A DNA stretch of 64,000 nucleotides from Pythium myriotylum (Eukaryota > Oomycota > Peronosporomycetes > Pythiales > Pythiaceae), in the NCBI GenBank assembly GCA_023091665.1, contig JALJCQ010000030.1:1552501-1616500 (forward strand), given 5' to 3'. Of this stretch, positions 1 through 10,167 are shown in pieces. The notes beneath the pieces are model-generated. The model saw nothing but the letters and a program-made list of their open reading frames with translations. It did no database searches and was not told where the DNA came from. Position numbers and translations under genes: made by a program. Every line of letters begins with the position of its first letter. The stretch's first letter is position 1.

Positions 1-845
1 TGATCTTTCGTGAACTGTTCAATGAACCAAGACCTTAATGCTACGGCACATTGAACAGGTGCGACCGTGTCACGGGAATATTCGCAGAGCTGAGTGACTG
101 CCTCGCTGTCCATCCATCGGAGCTGTTGCTGAGCTGCGAGCACACATATTTCTGGCTGGTTGGTCGATTGCTCTGCAAAGGCACAGACGCGAGCGACGAC
201 TACAGGTCTCACGTTCCGTTGTTGAAGTTGTTTTGCACACTCCACCACATTCGGGACTGATTCCAGAAGACCCCGGCGACATAAATCATATCTGAAAACG
301 TCCGGTACTGACCGTGGCGCTCTACCGAGACAGACTCCTATGGCAGATGGATCCCCACGAAACGCGGAGCAAATTGCAGTGACTAGGTTCATTTCTGGTT
401 GTTTTCGATTCGAAGTGCTCAGTCCATGCCGTTTGAACTCGATCAGACACCGCGCTGGTAAAGTGTCGTTTGCTTGCTTACAGACCGATACAATTGGCCC
501 GCGCCATTCCTTCGAGCGACGCGTATTAGCGGAGAATGTTGCCCAACAGTCAGCAGGGTGCGAGCTAATGGCACGATCGCACAGCTTAATAATTTGGTGG
601 ACTGAATCGTCCTTGTCCACGAAGACGGTTGTACTCGTTCTAAGCGCCGCCAGGGCACATTGAGCCGGCCCATCGTCCAAACCGAGCTCTGCGTGCTTAC
701 AGAGAAGGGTGGCGGCATCTCTGGAGAACGACTTCTGCGCAGTGCTTACGCACTGATCAGTCGAATTACTTGCACCTTCGACAAGACTTCGGAACCCGAT
801 CACGAGGATTGCAGCAGTAATTGCCCGTCGAGTTCTTCGGAACAT
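1..845 (-). CDS. Secreted cysteine-pair repeat protein (3' part cut off by window start)
   Basis: An open frame runs from an ATG at 845 to base 1 without a stop, giving at least 281 residues; the C-terminus lies outside the window. It starts with a signal peptide: MFRRTR, then a hydrophobic stretch ITAAILVIGF, with likely cleavage near GAS. The rest is a tandem array of seven or more units of about 35-40 residues. Each carries a Cys pair in the pattern LC-x2-A-x(5-9)-P-x2-C, for example LCDRAISSHPADC and VCKQANDTLPARC. The regular spacing suggests disulfide-linked helical hairpins, which I infer. I do not recognise a named family or function. The signal peptide and even number of cysteines per unit point to secretion or a cell-surface role. 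Its 3' end continues to the left. The stop of CDK1 lies 282 bp upstream on the same strand. Confidence 0.7.
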   Translation of the reverse strand, partial: MFRRTRRAITAAILVIGFRSLVEGASNSTDQCVSTAQKSFSRDAATLLCKHAELGLDDGPAQCALAALRTSTTVFVDKDDSVHQIIKLCDRAISSHPADCWATFSANTRRSKEWRGPIVSVCKQANDTLPARCLIEFKRHGLSTSNRKQPEMNLVTAICSAFRGDPSAIGVCLGRAPRSVPDVFRYDLCRRGLLESVPNVVECAKQLQQRNVRPVVVARVCAFAEQSTNQPEICVLAAQQQLRWMDSEAVTQLCEYSRDTVAPVQCAVALRSWFIEQFTKD

Positions 846-1127
846 GCCGAAGGATTCTGCCCAAGCGACGCTTCAGGAGATCCAGGACTGCCGTTCAACA
901 ATAATAAGACAAAAAGAGTAAGAAAGGCGGCGTTCCCACTCAGCCTAATTCTAATTACTAGCCACACCACGCACACGCTACCGATGTGCCACTTCCTCAA
1001 TCACGATTTCACACCCACGAGGGCCATTCCATCCGTACACTACTTTGTCGCATTGCGCGACCGCACTCGTCACCAGGTACTTGGGCACATGTAGTTCACT
1101 TCAAACTTGGTCCAACGTTTGGAATGT

Positions 1128-2391
1128 TTAGTGGTCGGTCAGTGCTGGTGAGAGGTCGTGGAAGTACGGATGCTTCATGGCGTCAGCAGCCGTGATGCGC
1201 TTGGCTGGATCGTACTGCACCATTTGCTCGAGGAGGTCAACACCGTCCTCATCCAATGTTGGGACCAAATGAGCCAGCGATTCGGGCATCGGGTACACGG
1301 GGAAGTCGCGCTAGAATACACAACGGATGAGTACTCGATGAAGGGGTGTCCTGTTTTGCGTGGCACTCACTCGGTACTCTGGCAAGTCCACGATGCCCGG
1401 GTAAATTTCCGTCGACGGCGTTCCCAGGAGGCGGAAGATACGGTCAAGCTGATCAGCCTCGGAGGTACCGGCAAAAAGTGGACCTCCATTCGCCATCTCA
1501 GCGAAAATGCAGCCAACACTCCAAATATCCACTGGAGTCGAGTATTTGCTAACCACACCGTACTCAATAAGCGTGGTGTTTCAAGTTCAAAATCGTGAGG
1601 ACAACCTACCGCGAGCCCATGAGAACGTCGGGAGCACGGTACCAGAGCGTGACGACCTCGTGCGTGTAGCTACACCAATTCGACAGTTAAGGCTCCCCAT
1701 CCAGCGACAGCAACGAGTATTCGAGAGAGCTTTCGAGGAGCTAACCTTCGCACGGGGATACCGAACGCACGCGCCAGCCCAAAATCCGCTAGCTTGAGCT
1801 CGCCCTCACGGTTGATCAGCAGGTTCTGTGGCTTCAAGTCGCTGCGCACGGATCACACAGAGTAAGATCCGCGGTCCGCAGAAAAAGGCAACTTCAAGGA
1901 AGAGCGTGCATGTGCCAAGTCTCACCGATGCAACACGCGGTGCTGGTGGCAGTACGCGATACCGCGCAGCAACTGGTAGAGAAACGACTGCTCCCAGCGA
2001 CAGACACACATACAGAACGAGTCTCTCGCGTCAGCTCCTCGCCATGGTGGTATCTCCTGATCAGCTCCGTTTTGCGCACCTTCAAAATCGGCGTCTCGAG
2101 GCCCTTCTCGCACACATCGAGATACTTCTTGAGATCTTGGTCGAGGTACTCGAAGACGAGCGTGAGCTTGCGCTCCGTGTGGACGATGTTGTAGAGGCGC
2201 ACGATGTTTTCGTGCTGCAGCTCTTTGAGCAACGAGATCTCGCGGATCGCCGTGGACGGGATGCCCTCGTCCTCGGCCTCGAGCCGGATCTTCTTGAGCG
2301 CGATGACCTCGCCCGTGACGCGGTCCTTGGCCTTGTAGACCACGCCGTACGTGCCTTCGCCGATCTTCTCGAGCTTCTGGTAGCGCTCCAT
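1128..2391 (-). CDS. CDK1: Cyclin-dependent kinase 1 (CDC2/CDK1-type, PSTAIRE kinase)
   Basis: Six exons: 2391-2080, 1987-1926, 1841-1746, 1669-1610, 1548-1371, 1310-1128. All junctions are GT-AG with matching phase, giving 296 residues, the usual CDK1 length. Visible landmarks: the glycine loop GEGTYG with inhibitory sites Thr14 and Tyr15, catalytic Lys33, an exact PSTAIRE helix (45-51), HRDLKPQN with catalytic Asp126, DFG at 144-146, and the activation loop [16 protein letters not shown] with the CAK target Thr159. The usual Thr-Tyr-Thr before HEVV is Ser-Tyr-Thr here, a mild change. The product is a Ser/Thr kinase activated by cyclin binding that drives cell-cycle transitions in the nucleus and cytoplasm. 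An exact PSTAIRE argues for the CDK1/2 class rather than CDK5, CDK7 or CDK9 types. The antisense frame is open over exon 1 but is a shadow. Confidence 0.95.
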
Positions 2392-2517
2392 TCCTCGGTT
2401 CTTACTCTGGTTTCTTTGTGTTGACAGGGTGAGCGCTATTGTGCCACACTAAATGTACACAATTTTGCAAGCCAACCACATGATTGACGGGCAAGGTTGC
2501 ATTCATTATGAGAGGTT

Positions 2518-3712
2518 CTACTGGGCACCTCCGGCTCGAAGAGAACGGACGGTGGCTGACTGGATATTCGCTTCCACAGGAGATGATGTTGCGCAAGGAG
2601 ACCGAGTGATGTCGATTTCGACATGAAGCGTTGGGATCGTGTCCAGGTGCGAGGGTGCGCATTGGCCGGATGCAGTGAGAGCAGACGGAGGAAGCTCGTA
2701 GAGGCCAGGCAGATAGGCGCTGTATGCAGGCATGAAGCGGTCGACAAAGTCGCGGACTTGCTCGGAAGTGAGGGCAGGCTTGCCCGCATTGCGGAGGTGT
2801 GTCTCCTGCTCTTCTCTCCACCTGATGCACGAGGTCAAGGTTAGCCGAAGCAATAAGTACTTGATGGAAATCTTGCACGAACCGATACACCCATTGAGGA
2901 GTTTCAACCTTGATCACGACCATGGCGTCAAGAGCTCTGTAGAGCTCTTCGAAGCCACGAAGAGCTTCGTTCACCGGGGCGAGGTTCGGACTATGAAACA
3001 GACTCCTATCAAGCATTGAATTAGAACTCATGAGAAGTAGGTTCAACTTACTCGAGGTTCTCAGCGGAGTTCAGCGAGCGGAATCCGAGGCACCAGCCTT
3101 CGATCAAAAGGACATCCAGCGGACCTTCGATCTTTTCCCAGTCACAACGAGGCACGCGATCTCCCCGGCCGTCATGGAGGGACTTGTCAAACTGAGGTAC
3201 AGCGATACTCTCGCCACTACGTTGACTCTCCTCGACCAGACGCAAGAGCAGGGACAGATCATGCGTGCCTGGGTTGCCTCGGTGCTGGGCCATACCAGTG
3301 TCAAGTACGAATTCCTATCCGAGCCACCACCGCGAAGTGTGTGTTATACCTGCAAGAGTGGGTTCGAGGCGTTCTTGGCAGCCACGTCGATCTGCTCCTT
3401 CCGCGTCAGGTACACGTCGTCCAAGGACACGACTGCGCACTTCCTCCCGGCTGTCTGCAGCAGCTCGCGGAGGATCTTGGTGGTCGTCGTCTTGCCCCCG
3501 CCTTGCACGCAGCTGAGACCGACGCAGACGCATGGCTTGGATTGGGCTCGATCGCTGCTGCCCTTGGCTCGGCCCACGACCTCTTCGATCCACTGGAACA
3601 TGGGCCAGAAGAAGCCGTAGACCTTGCTCGCCACGAGCGCGTCGCTCTCGCCCGGCGGGAGACGCGCCTCGCGGCGCACGAGCGCCTCCACCGTCGCGCG
3701 CATATTACGCAT
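2518..3712 (-). CDS. GLYK: D-glycerate 3-kinase (plant/fungal GLYK type)
   Basis: Four exons: 3712-3350, 3284-3052, 2990-2883, 2821-2518; 335 residues. The family phosphorylates D-glycerate to 3-phosphoglycerate with ATP (photorespiration in plants; serine/glycerate metabolism elsewhere). Visible motifs: a P-loop variant VQGGGKTTT near residue 77, SLDDVYL, the RGNPGTHD motif that opens exon 2, LIEGWCLGF, and VYRWREEQE. The last is rebuilt only when the third intron is spliced from a GT inside a Tyr-Arg codon pair, which fixes that splice site. The tail after residue 270 is typical (LTSEQVRDFVDRFMPAY). No obvious organelle-targeting peptide precedes the chosen ATG. It is divergent from the ubiquitin-like gene at 4092 across a 379-bp shared upstream region. 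Confidence 0.9.
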
Positions 3713-4091
3713 GGCCGCGAAGACTGACGCTGGTTGTCATCACTAAAGTGACATGTCACAAAATGGCTCACTTTGAACTTTGGTCAACTTGAAGTGGGTT
3801 TTTCGTAGGTGGGTGAGAGTGGGTGATTGGGTTTTCGCTGGTCGGCAAAGGTGTTCTCTGAGGACCATCACTCTCCTCCCCATTGCGAATCCGGTTCCAA
3901 GGAAGGAAAGAACGCCAAGAGACCTCCTGAGCGGCCAGCGCATTCTCGGTCACACGCGCTTGGCGAGAGGAATCTTCCCAAGAGGCGAGTGTCGAATCAG
4001 ACGCGCCCCAGAGACCGACCGACAGCCGCGCCCAGCCCGTCGCCGGCCGTTGCGAAAACGCCATTCCGCAAAGAGCGAGCGAACCATCAAG
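3713..4091. promoter_or_regulatory. Divergent promoter region between GLYK and ubiquitin-like gene
   Basis: 379 bp separates the two divergent start codons and holds no credible ORF. It contains a perfect 12-bp palindrome, GTGACATGTCAC, at 3748-3759, followed by CACTTTGAACTTTGGTCAAC (3770-3789). The palindrome could be a dimeric transcription-factor site; that is inference only. Confidence 0.4.
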
Positions 4092-5117
4092 ATGAGTGCT
4101 GTCGGCTCCCCGCGCGCGCTGGACGAGTGGACCTTCGTGGACGACGACGCCGAGTGAGTAGAGAAGCCTTGTCGAGAAATAGGTCTTCGCTAACGAGTGA
4201 GGTGGTTTCAGAATCTTGTCGTCCGTGGCGGCGGTGGAGGCCAGCGTCGCGGGAGCGGTGAGTGCTGATCGGAAGTTGGTCTTCTTCCGGCTTCGGGACA
4301 TTGACCTTTGTTGGTGTGTCGCTTCCAGGATGAACGAGCTCAAGCGAGCGCTGCGACGTCCGCTGGATTGGGCAGTGAACCGACGTCAGCCGCCGGCGAG
4401 GTCCCGGAAGGATTCCACCGTATTCGATTGCGCATTGGTACAGTCTTCAGTGCTCGCCACATCCGCTTTTCTCCCGCTAACACTACCTGCGTGCCTTCAA
4501 TCAGGCGAGCAGACTCGTCTTGCGTATTTTAAAGCTACCCAAGGAGTGCAAGAGTTCACCGAGCAGGTACTGTGTAGAGCAATGACGATAAAGCCTGCTG
4601 AGCTAACAACACGAATGCTGGGCGAATCTGTAGTTTTTCACCGAAGAGCTCGCCAACCGAAAGCGCATCCGATTGATCTACATGGTAAGATATTCAGTCG
4701 CCGGTGCCTTCGCTCTCTGTAACTGACTTTCGACCTGTCTTGGCTAGGGTATGCTGCTCATCCAAGATCGCACCATGGGCGAGTTTGGTATTGAAGAAGA
4801 TGGCGTCATCCACGCTGTTATCAACGACGCTCGTGAGTGCTCGTACCCAACTGGTGCTTTACATTGAGAGTAACTGAGCTTGGTGTTTGTGTTTACAACC
4901 AGCCCCTTCTCCTCATCCCGAAGCGTCACAGGAGGTCGTTCTCAAGGGCCTCTCGAACCCAGCCAACACTCTGCTGCTGACCACGGGGCTTTTCCTCTAT
5001 GGTCTTTGGACGCTCATGTACCACTACCCCCACTTGTTTTCGTGGAAGGCCATCATTTTGCTTGCGGCTCTGAGCGCCGTCCACATCTCGGCGACCGTCT
5101 CGCGCTTCACCAGCTGA
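4092..5117 (+). CDS. Membrane-anchored ubiquitin-like domain protein (TMUB/DSC3-like)
   Basis: Seven small exons: 4092-4153, 4212-4257, 4329-4437, 4505-4566, 4634-4684, 4748-4832, 4903-5117. All are GT-AG and phase-consistent, giving 209 residues. The acidic/Ala-rich N-terminus (1-60) is followed by a ubiquitin-like fold at about 65-140: RIRLRIG, then FFTEELANRKRIRLIYMG, then GVIHAVIND. The C-terminus has two hydrophobic segments: NTLLLTTGLFLYGLWTLMYH, and AIILLAALSAVHISATV. This order matches TMUB1/TMUB2 and fungal Dsc3-type proteins, which act with ER ubiquitin ligases in ER-associated degradation. The architecture is clear; the exact orthology and an ER location are inferred. Its upstream region is shared with the divergent GLYK gene. 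Confidence 0.8.
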
Positions 5118-5358
5118 CAAGGTCCAGAGTCGTATTTATGCGTTCAAATTCGGTTGTCTCAGTTCGAATACAATTGCTGCACGAGTAAATCTTTCCTTGG
5201 ACTTCATTTCTGTGTATGACCCCAGGAACCGTACGATTTAAGGGATGCAACGTGCCGACGTCGACGGCCAACAAATTCAATCAAACCAAACCATACATTC
5301 ATATCGTGTAACCTGCAGAGACTCAACAGAGCAGGAACGCTCATTGACTCAACTTACT

Positions 5359-7609
5359 TCATCTACGTCTGCTGAGGAAAAAAGAAGCACCAGCGATTGC
5401 AGCTGCAGCCGCTGCGTAGTACACCATACCCAAAACATTGTCGTGTTGATGGGCCACTCGTGCTACGGAACGCATGCCTTGTCGCGATACACGATGAAGC
5501 ACAATGAGTCGAATGTACTTGTTACCCCACATACGCGCCCGCTTTACAGCATCCTTCAGATCGGTATCGGTGAAAAGCAAAACCTGTTCACTACAGTCAG
5601 TCTCTGAATGCATCTCCCAAGCAAGAAAGAACCACAGAAACGTACGTGGTCACCATCATCATCGATGTAATGGACTTTCCGGATAGTGTAGTCACCGAGA
5701 CGGTTCTGGACGTCCTTGATAAGTTCCTTCAGAGACTCGGCAGAGCTAGTGAAGCGATGATTGGCACCGTTCCAGTCAGCGAGCTTGAATACGAACACAT
5801 CAGGTCGGCGATCTGTCTCTGAAGCCTCTTCAGGAGAGGTTGGGTCCGCGTGGATCGGATCATTCTCTGGGTTTGTCTCTTCTCGACTGTGACTCCAGCC
5901 CAAATGACGCTCCGAAGAAGAAATCTCACTCCCACTCTGCTCCAGCTCAGATCTATCGTTGTCGTCATCGTCATTCGGACGATGCTCATCCTCGTCGACA
6001 TCTTCACCTTCCGTAGACTCCTCGTTGGGTATGAGACTCTGGCGTAACTGATTCCAAAGTGGCTGAACATTGTCGCTCTTAGAGAACTGAAGGGTGCCCA
6101 TTTGCTGCACTATGGCGCATGTTGCTTGGAGCACGTCGACGAGTCCAGCGAGCTTTCCTTCATCGTCAAACACAGGCACGTGGAGGAACTTCCCGTTGTG
6201 CATTGTATGCAAAGTCTCGAGGATCGTGGTGTTCAGACGCGCAGAAAATGGATTGGTCGTCATCACTTTCGAGAGGGAGCAATCCACCGGACTGATCTCC
6301 ATTGCGACCACTCGCCGCATCAAATCCTTCGACGTGAAAATTCCAACCATCTCTTCTTCGTCGTTGCACACCATCACGGCACTAGTATTCTTCGACAGCA
6401 TGAGAATAGCTGCATCGAGGGCAGTCGAGGATGAATGCAGCACAGGGACTGGAGACCGGTCCACGAGGATAGCCGACAGCGTAGGCAAAAAGAGCTGTGT
6501 GACAGAACAGAACGTGATCAGAAATCAGGCGATCATCAGCCCAACTGCAACATGTACCTTCTCCCGGAGCTTCTCAAATAAATTCTCCTGGGCACTGGAT
6601 CGCAAGTGCTGTTGTAACTGAACATCCAAGCCGTTGTCAACACCAAGACATAGAAAACTCGAGCACCAATGTACAAACCTTCTTGACGGCGTCTTCTAGG
6701 CTTTTGGAGTGTGCGTTGTACTCTTGCTCGATTTTCGTGATGGCTTCGTAGAGGCACTTAGCAATATCCAAAATCCCAACGACTACGCCCATCAGTGGCA
6801 GTTAGTACAATGCGCTATAGATAATTATCTTATTTTGCTCTTACCTTTGTCGTTGTCGGCAACTGGAAGATGTCGAAATTGACCCGAGACCATTTTCTTC
6901 AGTGCGTCAATCGCACTCGCATTCGACGCGACGCAGTGGGGGTTCGGCGTCATCACGTCAGCCACACGCGTCGTCCTTGGGTTACGGCCGAGAGCCACAA
7001 CCTTGCAGGCAATGTCCTGGGCACACGAGGGAATACGTGAGCAACAGCGTTGTAAAAGCCTTTTCTTACCGTCCATATACTCACCCGATCCGTGAGAATG
7101 CCCGTGAGCAAGCCGTTCCGATCAACCAAGAGGGTTGCGTCCGCTTTCTTCTCCACCATGGTCTTGACGCATTGGGCGACGGTAACGCGGTCGCTCTGCA
7201 GCAACGCCGGCGCCGGATGCAGTCGCTTGACGGTGCGTTCGCCCAGTCGCGTGATCTTCTTCGCGGACGAGCGGTGGCTGTGCGAGCGATGCGAAGACCG
7301 TCCGCTGCCGCTGCCGCTACCCGTGCTACTCTGACGGCGCATCGAGGACAGCGCGGGTGAGGCCGCGTCATCCTCGATCTCCACCACGAGCTGCTGGCGA
7401 GGCGCCGCGGTCGTCGTCTCGACGGTTGGCGTTGTTGTTGTTGTTGTTGTTGTTGTTGTTGATGATGATGATGATGGTGGTGGTGGTGTCGTTGTTGTCA
7501 CTGCGGGCGCAGTCGCCGTCGGGGCCGCCTGCTGCTCTCGGGCGGCGCGCGCGGCCGCCTCCTTCTGGCGCGCGACTTTCTTGGTCGAGAAGACCACGTG
7601 CTTGGTCAT
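5359..7609 (-). CDS. Four-CBS plus PB1 domain, tail-anchored protein (CBSCBSPB-like)
   Basis: Six exons: 7609-7085, 7016-6845, 6782-6679, 6617-6558, 6494-5646, 5583-5359; 644 residues. The N-terminus is low-complexity (Ala/Thr/Pro/Ser-rich, encoded by a trinucleotide repeat). CBS repeats follow: LHPAPALLQSDRVTVAQC and RVADVMTPNPHCV form the first pair, and ILVDRSPVPVLHSSSTALDA with LSKVMTTNPFSARL the second. An acidic linker leads to a PB1 domain (about 500-600: VFVFKLADWNGANHRF, IDDDGDHVLLFTDTDL). The C-terminus has a hydrophobic anchor, MVYYAAAAAAIAGASFFLS, ending RRR. CBS pairs bind adenosyl nucleotides; PB1 mediates protein pairing. The domain order matches plant and fungal CBSCBSPB proteins, whose precise role is poorly known. 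I chose the ATG at 7609 (MTKHVVF) over an upstream in-frame ATG at 7852 that adds an Arg/Glu-rich stretch. Confidence 0.88.
7431..7499. repeat. Compound trinucleotide microsatellite (GTT/GAT/GGT)
   Basis: Runs of GTT, then GAT, then GGT, then GTT again, lying inside exon 1 of the CBS-PB1 gene. On the coding strand they encode poly-Thr, poly-Ser and poly-Pro. Length variation here would change the protein without a frameshift. Confidence 0.9.
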
Positions 7610-8314
7610 GCTGCGCGGCGCCGGCCAAGCGAGAGACGTACAAACCACGCCCTCGATCTTGCGCCGGGTCGCTCGGGGCCTGCGCGTCAGTCGCTCACGA
7701 CAGCGGCGAGGTCGACACGCGGGCAAGGCGGCGCGTCCAGGAATGGCGCGAGGCACGCGTCCGGAGGGAACAGAAAACTCGCCGTTCTCACCGGCGCTCT
7801 GTTCTCTCTCTCTCTCTCGCTCGAGGGTACTGATGTATGGGAGGCTTCTCACCTACCCCTTTGCAACCTTTCATGCTCAACGGGGGGAGGTGGCTTCACT
7901 CACTGTGACGGATGGAACATTCGAGGGGGGACCTTGCGTAATTTACGGCGCCGGATGTCGTCATGTCGCCCCGTTGACGCAGTCACCAGCGCGTTTTTTC
8001 CCCCGGTGACCGGCCGCGTGAAACTTCCTTGTGACGTGAACTCTGAAGGATGGGCAGCCACGCGCGCTGGTTTGACAGGACCTCCTGATTGGGTGGGGGG
8101 CGCATCGACCCGTGCGAGGTGGCGACCGCGCTTGGCGGCGAGAAGCCCTGCGACGAGCGGCGCCCGACGAGGCCGCTTGGCGAGGTGGGCGCTCGAGGAC
8201 GCTCCGTGTAATTTACCCGTGCGCAGACCTGGTTGAAGCAGCAGGCCAACTTCAAGGTGGGAGGGTTCTTGCGGCGTTCGCGCCAGAAATACTCAAGGAC
8301 AGACAGAGAGGACA
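7610..8314. other. Intergenic, divergent upstream region
   Basis: About 700 bp lies between the CBS-PB1 start (-) and the first DQGW paralog (+). It contains a CT-microsatellite (TCTCTCTCTCTCTC around 7804-7818) and several short overlapping frames without domain content or codon bias. I see no gene. The two genes probably use separate promoters here. Confidence 0.5.
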
Positions 8315-9154
8315 ATGCGCAGCGCGGCGGCGGCGCGGCGTGATCTCGTGCACATGGGCTGCTTGGGTCTCACCCACATGGCTCGAACAGATCTTTCTTG
8401 GGGAGGTAGGTACAGTAAGCTTCGCGAATTTTTCAGCATGGGTGGGTCTGAGAAAAATAGGGAAACTATCACGACGATGATCAAGGAGGTCTTCGAGGTG
8501 TCGCCAGACACAACCCAAGGGGACGTCCGAAAGATCAGTCCGGCTGATCTTGCCGCGATCCATGGGCGCGTCTGTCGACCCATAGATGCGGTCCGTGCGG
8601 CGCTGCTGCTCGTCCGAGTCGGCTCGCTCCCAGCATCTGCGGCCGAACACGTGCTCGCATTCGCCAATGTATTCCCGGCATTCAGTGCCGAGACGAGGCG
8701 CGTTCATGGAGGAACCGAATACATGAACGAGGTCTACTTAGAGCTCAGGATCCCGCGCTTCACCAACGCAGTGTTCCCTGGAGGCATTGCGATCACGGAC
8801 ACATGTGTCGGGCTCATCGTCGAATGTGAATCCAAGGACCAAGGCTGGAATAGCTCACATGGTCTGCACTACGGCACGTACAATGCGTCTCACACCTGGA
8901 GCGAGGTGGCCGTGGGCACAGTTGGCGAGGACGGCTCGGTCGCCGAGGTCGCTCGTCAAGTGATCGTGCCGAATGTTCGTGCTCATTGGACTGCTCGTCA
9001 CCATGTGAAGCAGTTCCGCGATCCCGACGGACTCATCACGCATGTCAAGCCTGGGAGCGTCGTGCAGCTGATCCTCCGCTCTCAGTACGCAGGATGGACC
9101 AACACGGCGTCGTTCGGGCGGATCCGAGCGCAGTTCGCGCTGAAGACAACGTGA
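8315..9154 (+). CDS. DQGW-motif protein, paralog 1 of a tandem pair
   Basis: Single-exon frame of 279 residues from ATG 8315; a second candidate start at 8438 (MGGSEKNRET) aligns better with the length of the neighbouring paralog. An N-terminal helical part (about 90-135) is followed by a conserved beta-rich domain with MNEVYLELRIPRF, GIAITDTCVGLIVECESKDQ, GWNSSHGLHYGTYNASHTW, and VVQLILRSQYAGWTNTASFG. The DQGW...GTYNASxTWSEVAV core is shared with the next gene. Similar DQGW...GTY cores occur in uncharacterised fungal and plant proteins, but I cannot name the family. No signal peptide or membrane segment. It is about 47% identical by eye to paralog 2 across the C-terminal domain and in the same orientation, so the pair arose by tandem duplication. 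Confidence 0.75.
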   Translation: MRSAAAARRDLVHMGCLGLTHMARTDLSWGGRYSKLREFFSMGGSEKNRETITTMIKEVFEVSPDTTQGDVRKISPADLAAIHGRVCRPIDAVRAALLLVRVGSLPASAAEHVLAFANVFPAFSAETRRVHGGTEYMNEVYLELRIPRFTNAVFPGGIAITDTCVGLIVECESKDQGWNSSHGLHYGTYNASHTWSEVAVGTVGEDGSVAEVARQVIVPNVRAHWTARHHVKQFRDPDGLITHVKPGSVVQLILRSQYAGWTNTASFGRIRAQFALKTT

Positions 9155-9171
9155 ATATCTGTTTTAGTTTT

Positions 9172-9224
9172 AGAACCGTTTTAGAAAAGGTAATACTCAA
9201 AATTACCTTTTCTAAAACGGTTCT
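9172..9224. repeat. Perfect 23-bp inverted repeat, 7-nt loop
   Basis: Arms 9172-9194 and 9202-9224 are exact reverse complements (AGAACCGTTTTAGAAAAGGT plus AAT), separated by ACTCAAA. It begins 17 bases after the stop of the first DQGW paralog, so it is probably in that 3' UTR. It could act as a 3'-end hairpin or be a tiny foldback element. Confidence 0.9.
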
Positions 9225-9329
9225 ACCACTTGAAACCAGTTTGTTCTTACCTCCCTCTTAAAACCGGTGGGAGTGAATGTCATCGTGAATGTTGGCAGCA
9301 ATTGAAGGTGGGGAAACAAAGAAAGAAGC

Positions 9330-10088
9330 ATGGAGCTGCCCTTGTTCGAGGTGCCGGCGGACGCTCTCGGCGGCGCCGTGCGCGAGATGACGGCGTCGGA
9401 GGCCGCGGCGGTCAATTCGAACGGCTACACGGCCGCCGAGGTCGTCACGGTCGCTGCGATGCTCGCGCGCGTGCCCAAGTTCCCGCTCGACATGCTCGAC
9501 GCCGTGCTGCTCTTCGCCGACTTCGTCGTTTCGTTTGAGGCGCGCACGCAGGAGATCCGCTACGGGAGATCCGAGATGAACGAAGTGTATCTCGAGCTAC
9601 AGCTGCCGCAAGAACTCGACGTGGGGCTCCCGCCCGGGGTCGCAATTCAGCCGACGTGTGTCGACCTCGTGGTTAACTGCGCGTCGCATGACCAAGGCTG
9701 GGCGTCGTTGGACAACAAGCACGACGGCACGTACAACGCCTCGTTCACGTGGAGTGAAGTTGCCGTTCTCAAGCGCGACGGAAACGGCCAGTCCAGTGAA
9801 GCTGTGCGTCAGCCGATCACATCCAACGTGCGCGCGAGCCGCACAACTCGTCACCACGTCAAGCTCTTCAAGGACCCGAAGGGGCTCATCCAGCACATCG
9901 GCCTTGGCGACACCGTGCAAATCATCCTCCGGTCACAGTATCCTGGATGGGCAAACTTTGCGAGCTATGGGCGCTTACGCGCCCGTTTTGCACTTGAAAT
10001 TTGCGAGGATGCAAACCTGTCGAAGGTTCCGCTTCCTGTCGGAGGCGATCGGCTAGCGGGGGCAGCGGGCAAGTGCCTGGTCCAATAA
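9330..10088 (+). CDS. DQGW-motif protein, paralog 2 of a tandem pair
   Basis: Single exon, 252 residues, ATG at 9330. It has the same layout as its upstream paralog: an N-terminal helical part (EMTASEAAAVNSNGYTAAEV), then MNEVYLELQLPQ, GVAIQPTCVDLVVNCASHDQ, DGTYNASFTWSEVAVL, HHVKLFKDPKGLIQHIGLGD, and QIILRSQYPGWANFASYG. The C-terminus is longer by about 25 residues (EICEDANLSKVPLPVGG). No signal peptide, membrane segment or catalytic motif is visible, so a soluble intracellular protein is likely. Function unknown. The 175-bp gap to the first paralog holds the 23-bp inverted repeat. It converges on the SLC35F-like gene downstream, with stops 79 bp apart. Confidence 0.8.
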   Translation: MELPLFEVPADALGGAVREMTASEAAAVNSNGYTAAEVVTVAAMLARVPKFPLDMLDAVLLFADFVVSFEARTQEIRYGRSEMNEVYLELQLPQELDVGLPPGVAIQPTCVDLVVNCASHDQGWASLDNKHDGTYNASFTWSEVAVLKRDGNGQSSEAVRQPITSNVRASRTTRHHVKLFKDPKGLIQHIGLGDTVQIILRSQYPGWANFASYGRLRARFALEICEDANLSKVPLPVGGDRLAGAAGKCLVQ

Positions 10089-10167
10089 AGCGCCCGTGAC
10101 ACAGGGAGCAAGCAAACAGAAACACCATATTTCCTTACGAAAGAGACTTTGTTTCACTACTACTCGC

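Noticed and set aside
660..1094. 144-codon plus-strand frame
   Set aside because: Overlaps the signal peptide and start of the Cys-repeat gene on the other strand; no recognisable content.
1828..2424. 198-codon plus-strand frame
   Set aside because: It is antisense to CDK1 exons 1-3; the minus strand gives a perfect kinase, so this is a codon-bias shadow.
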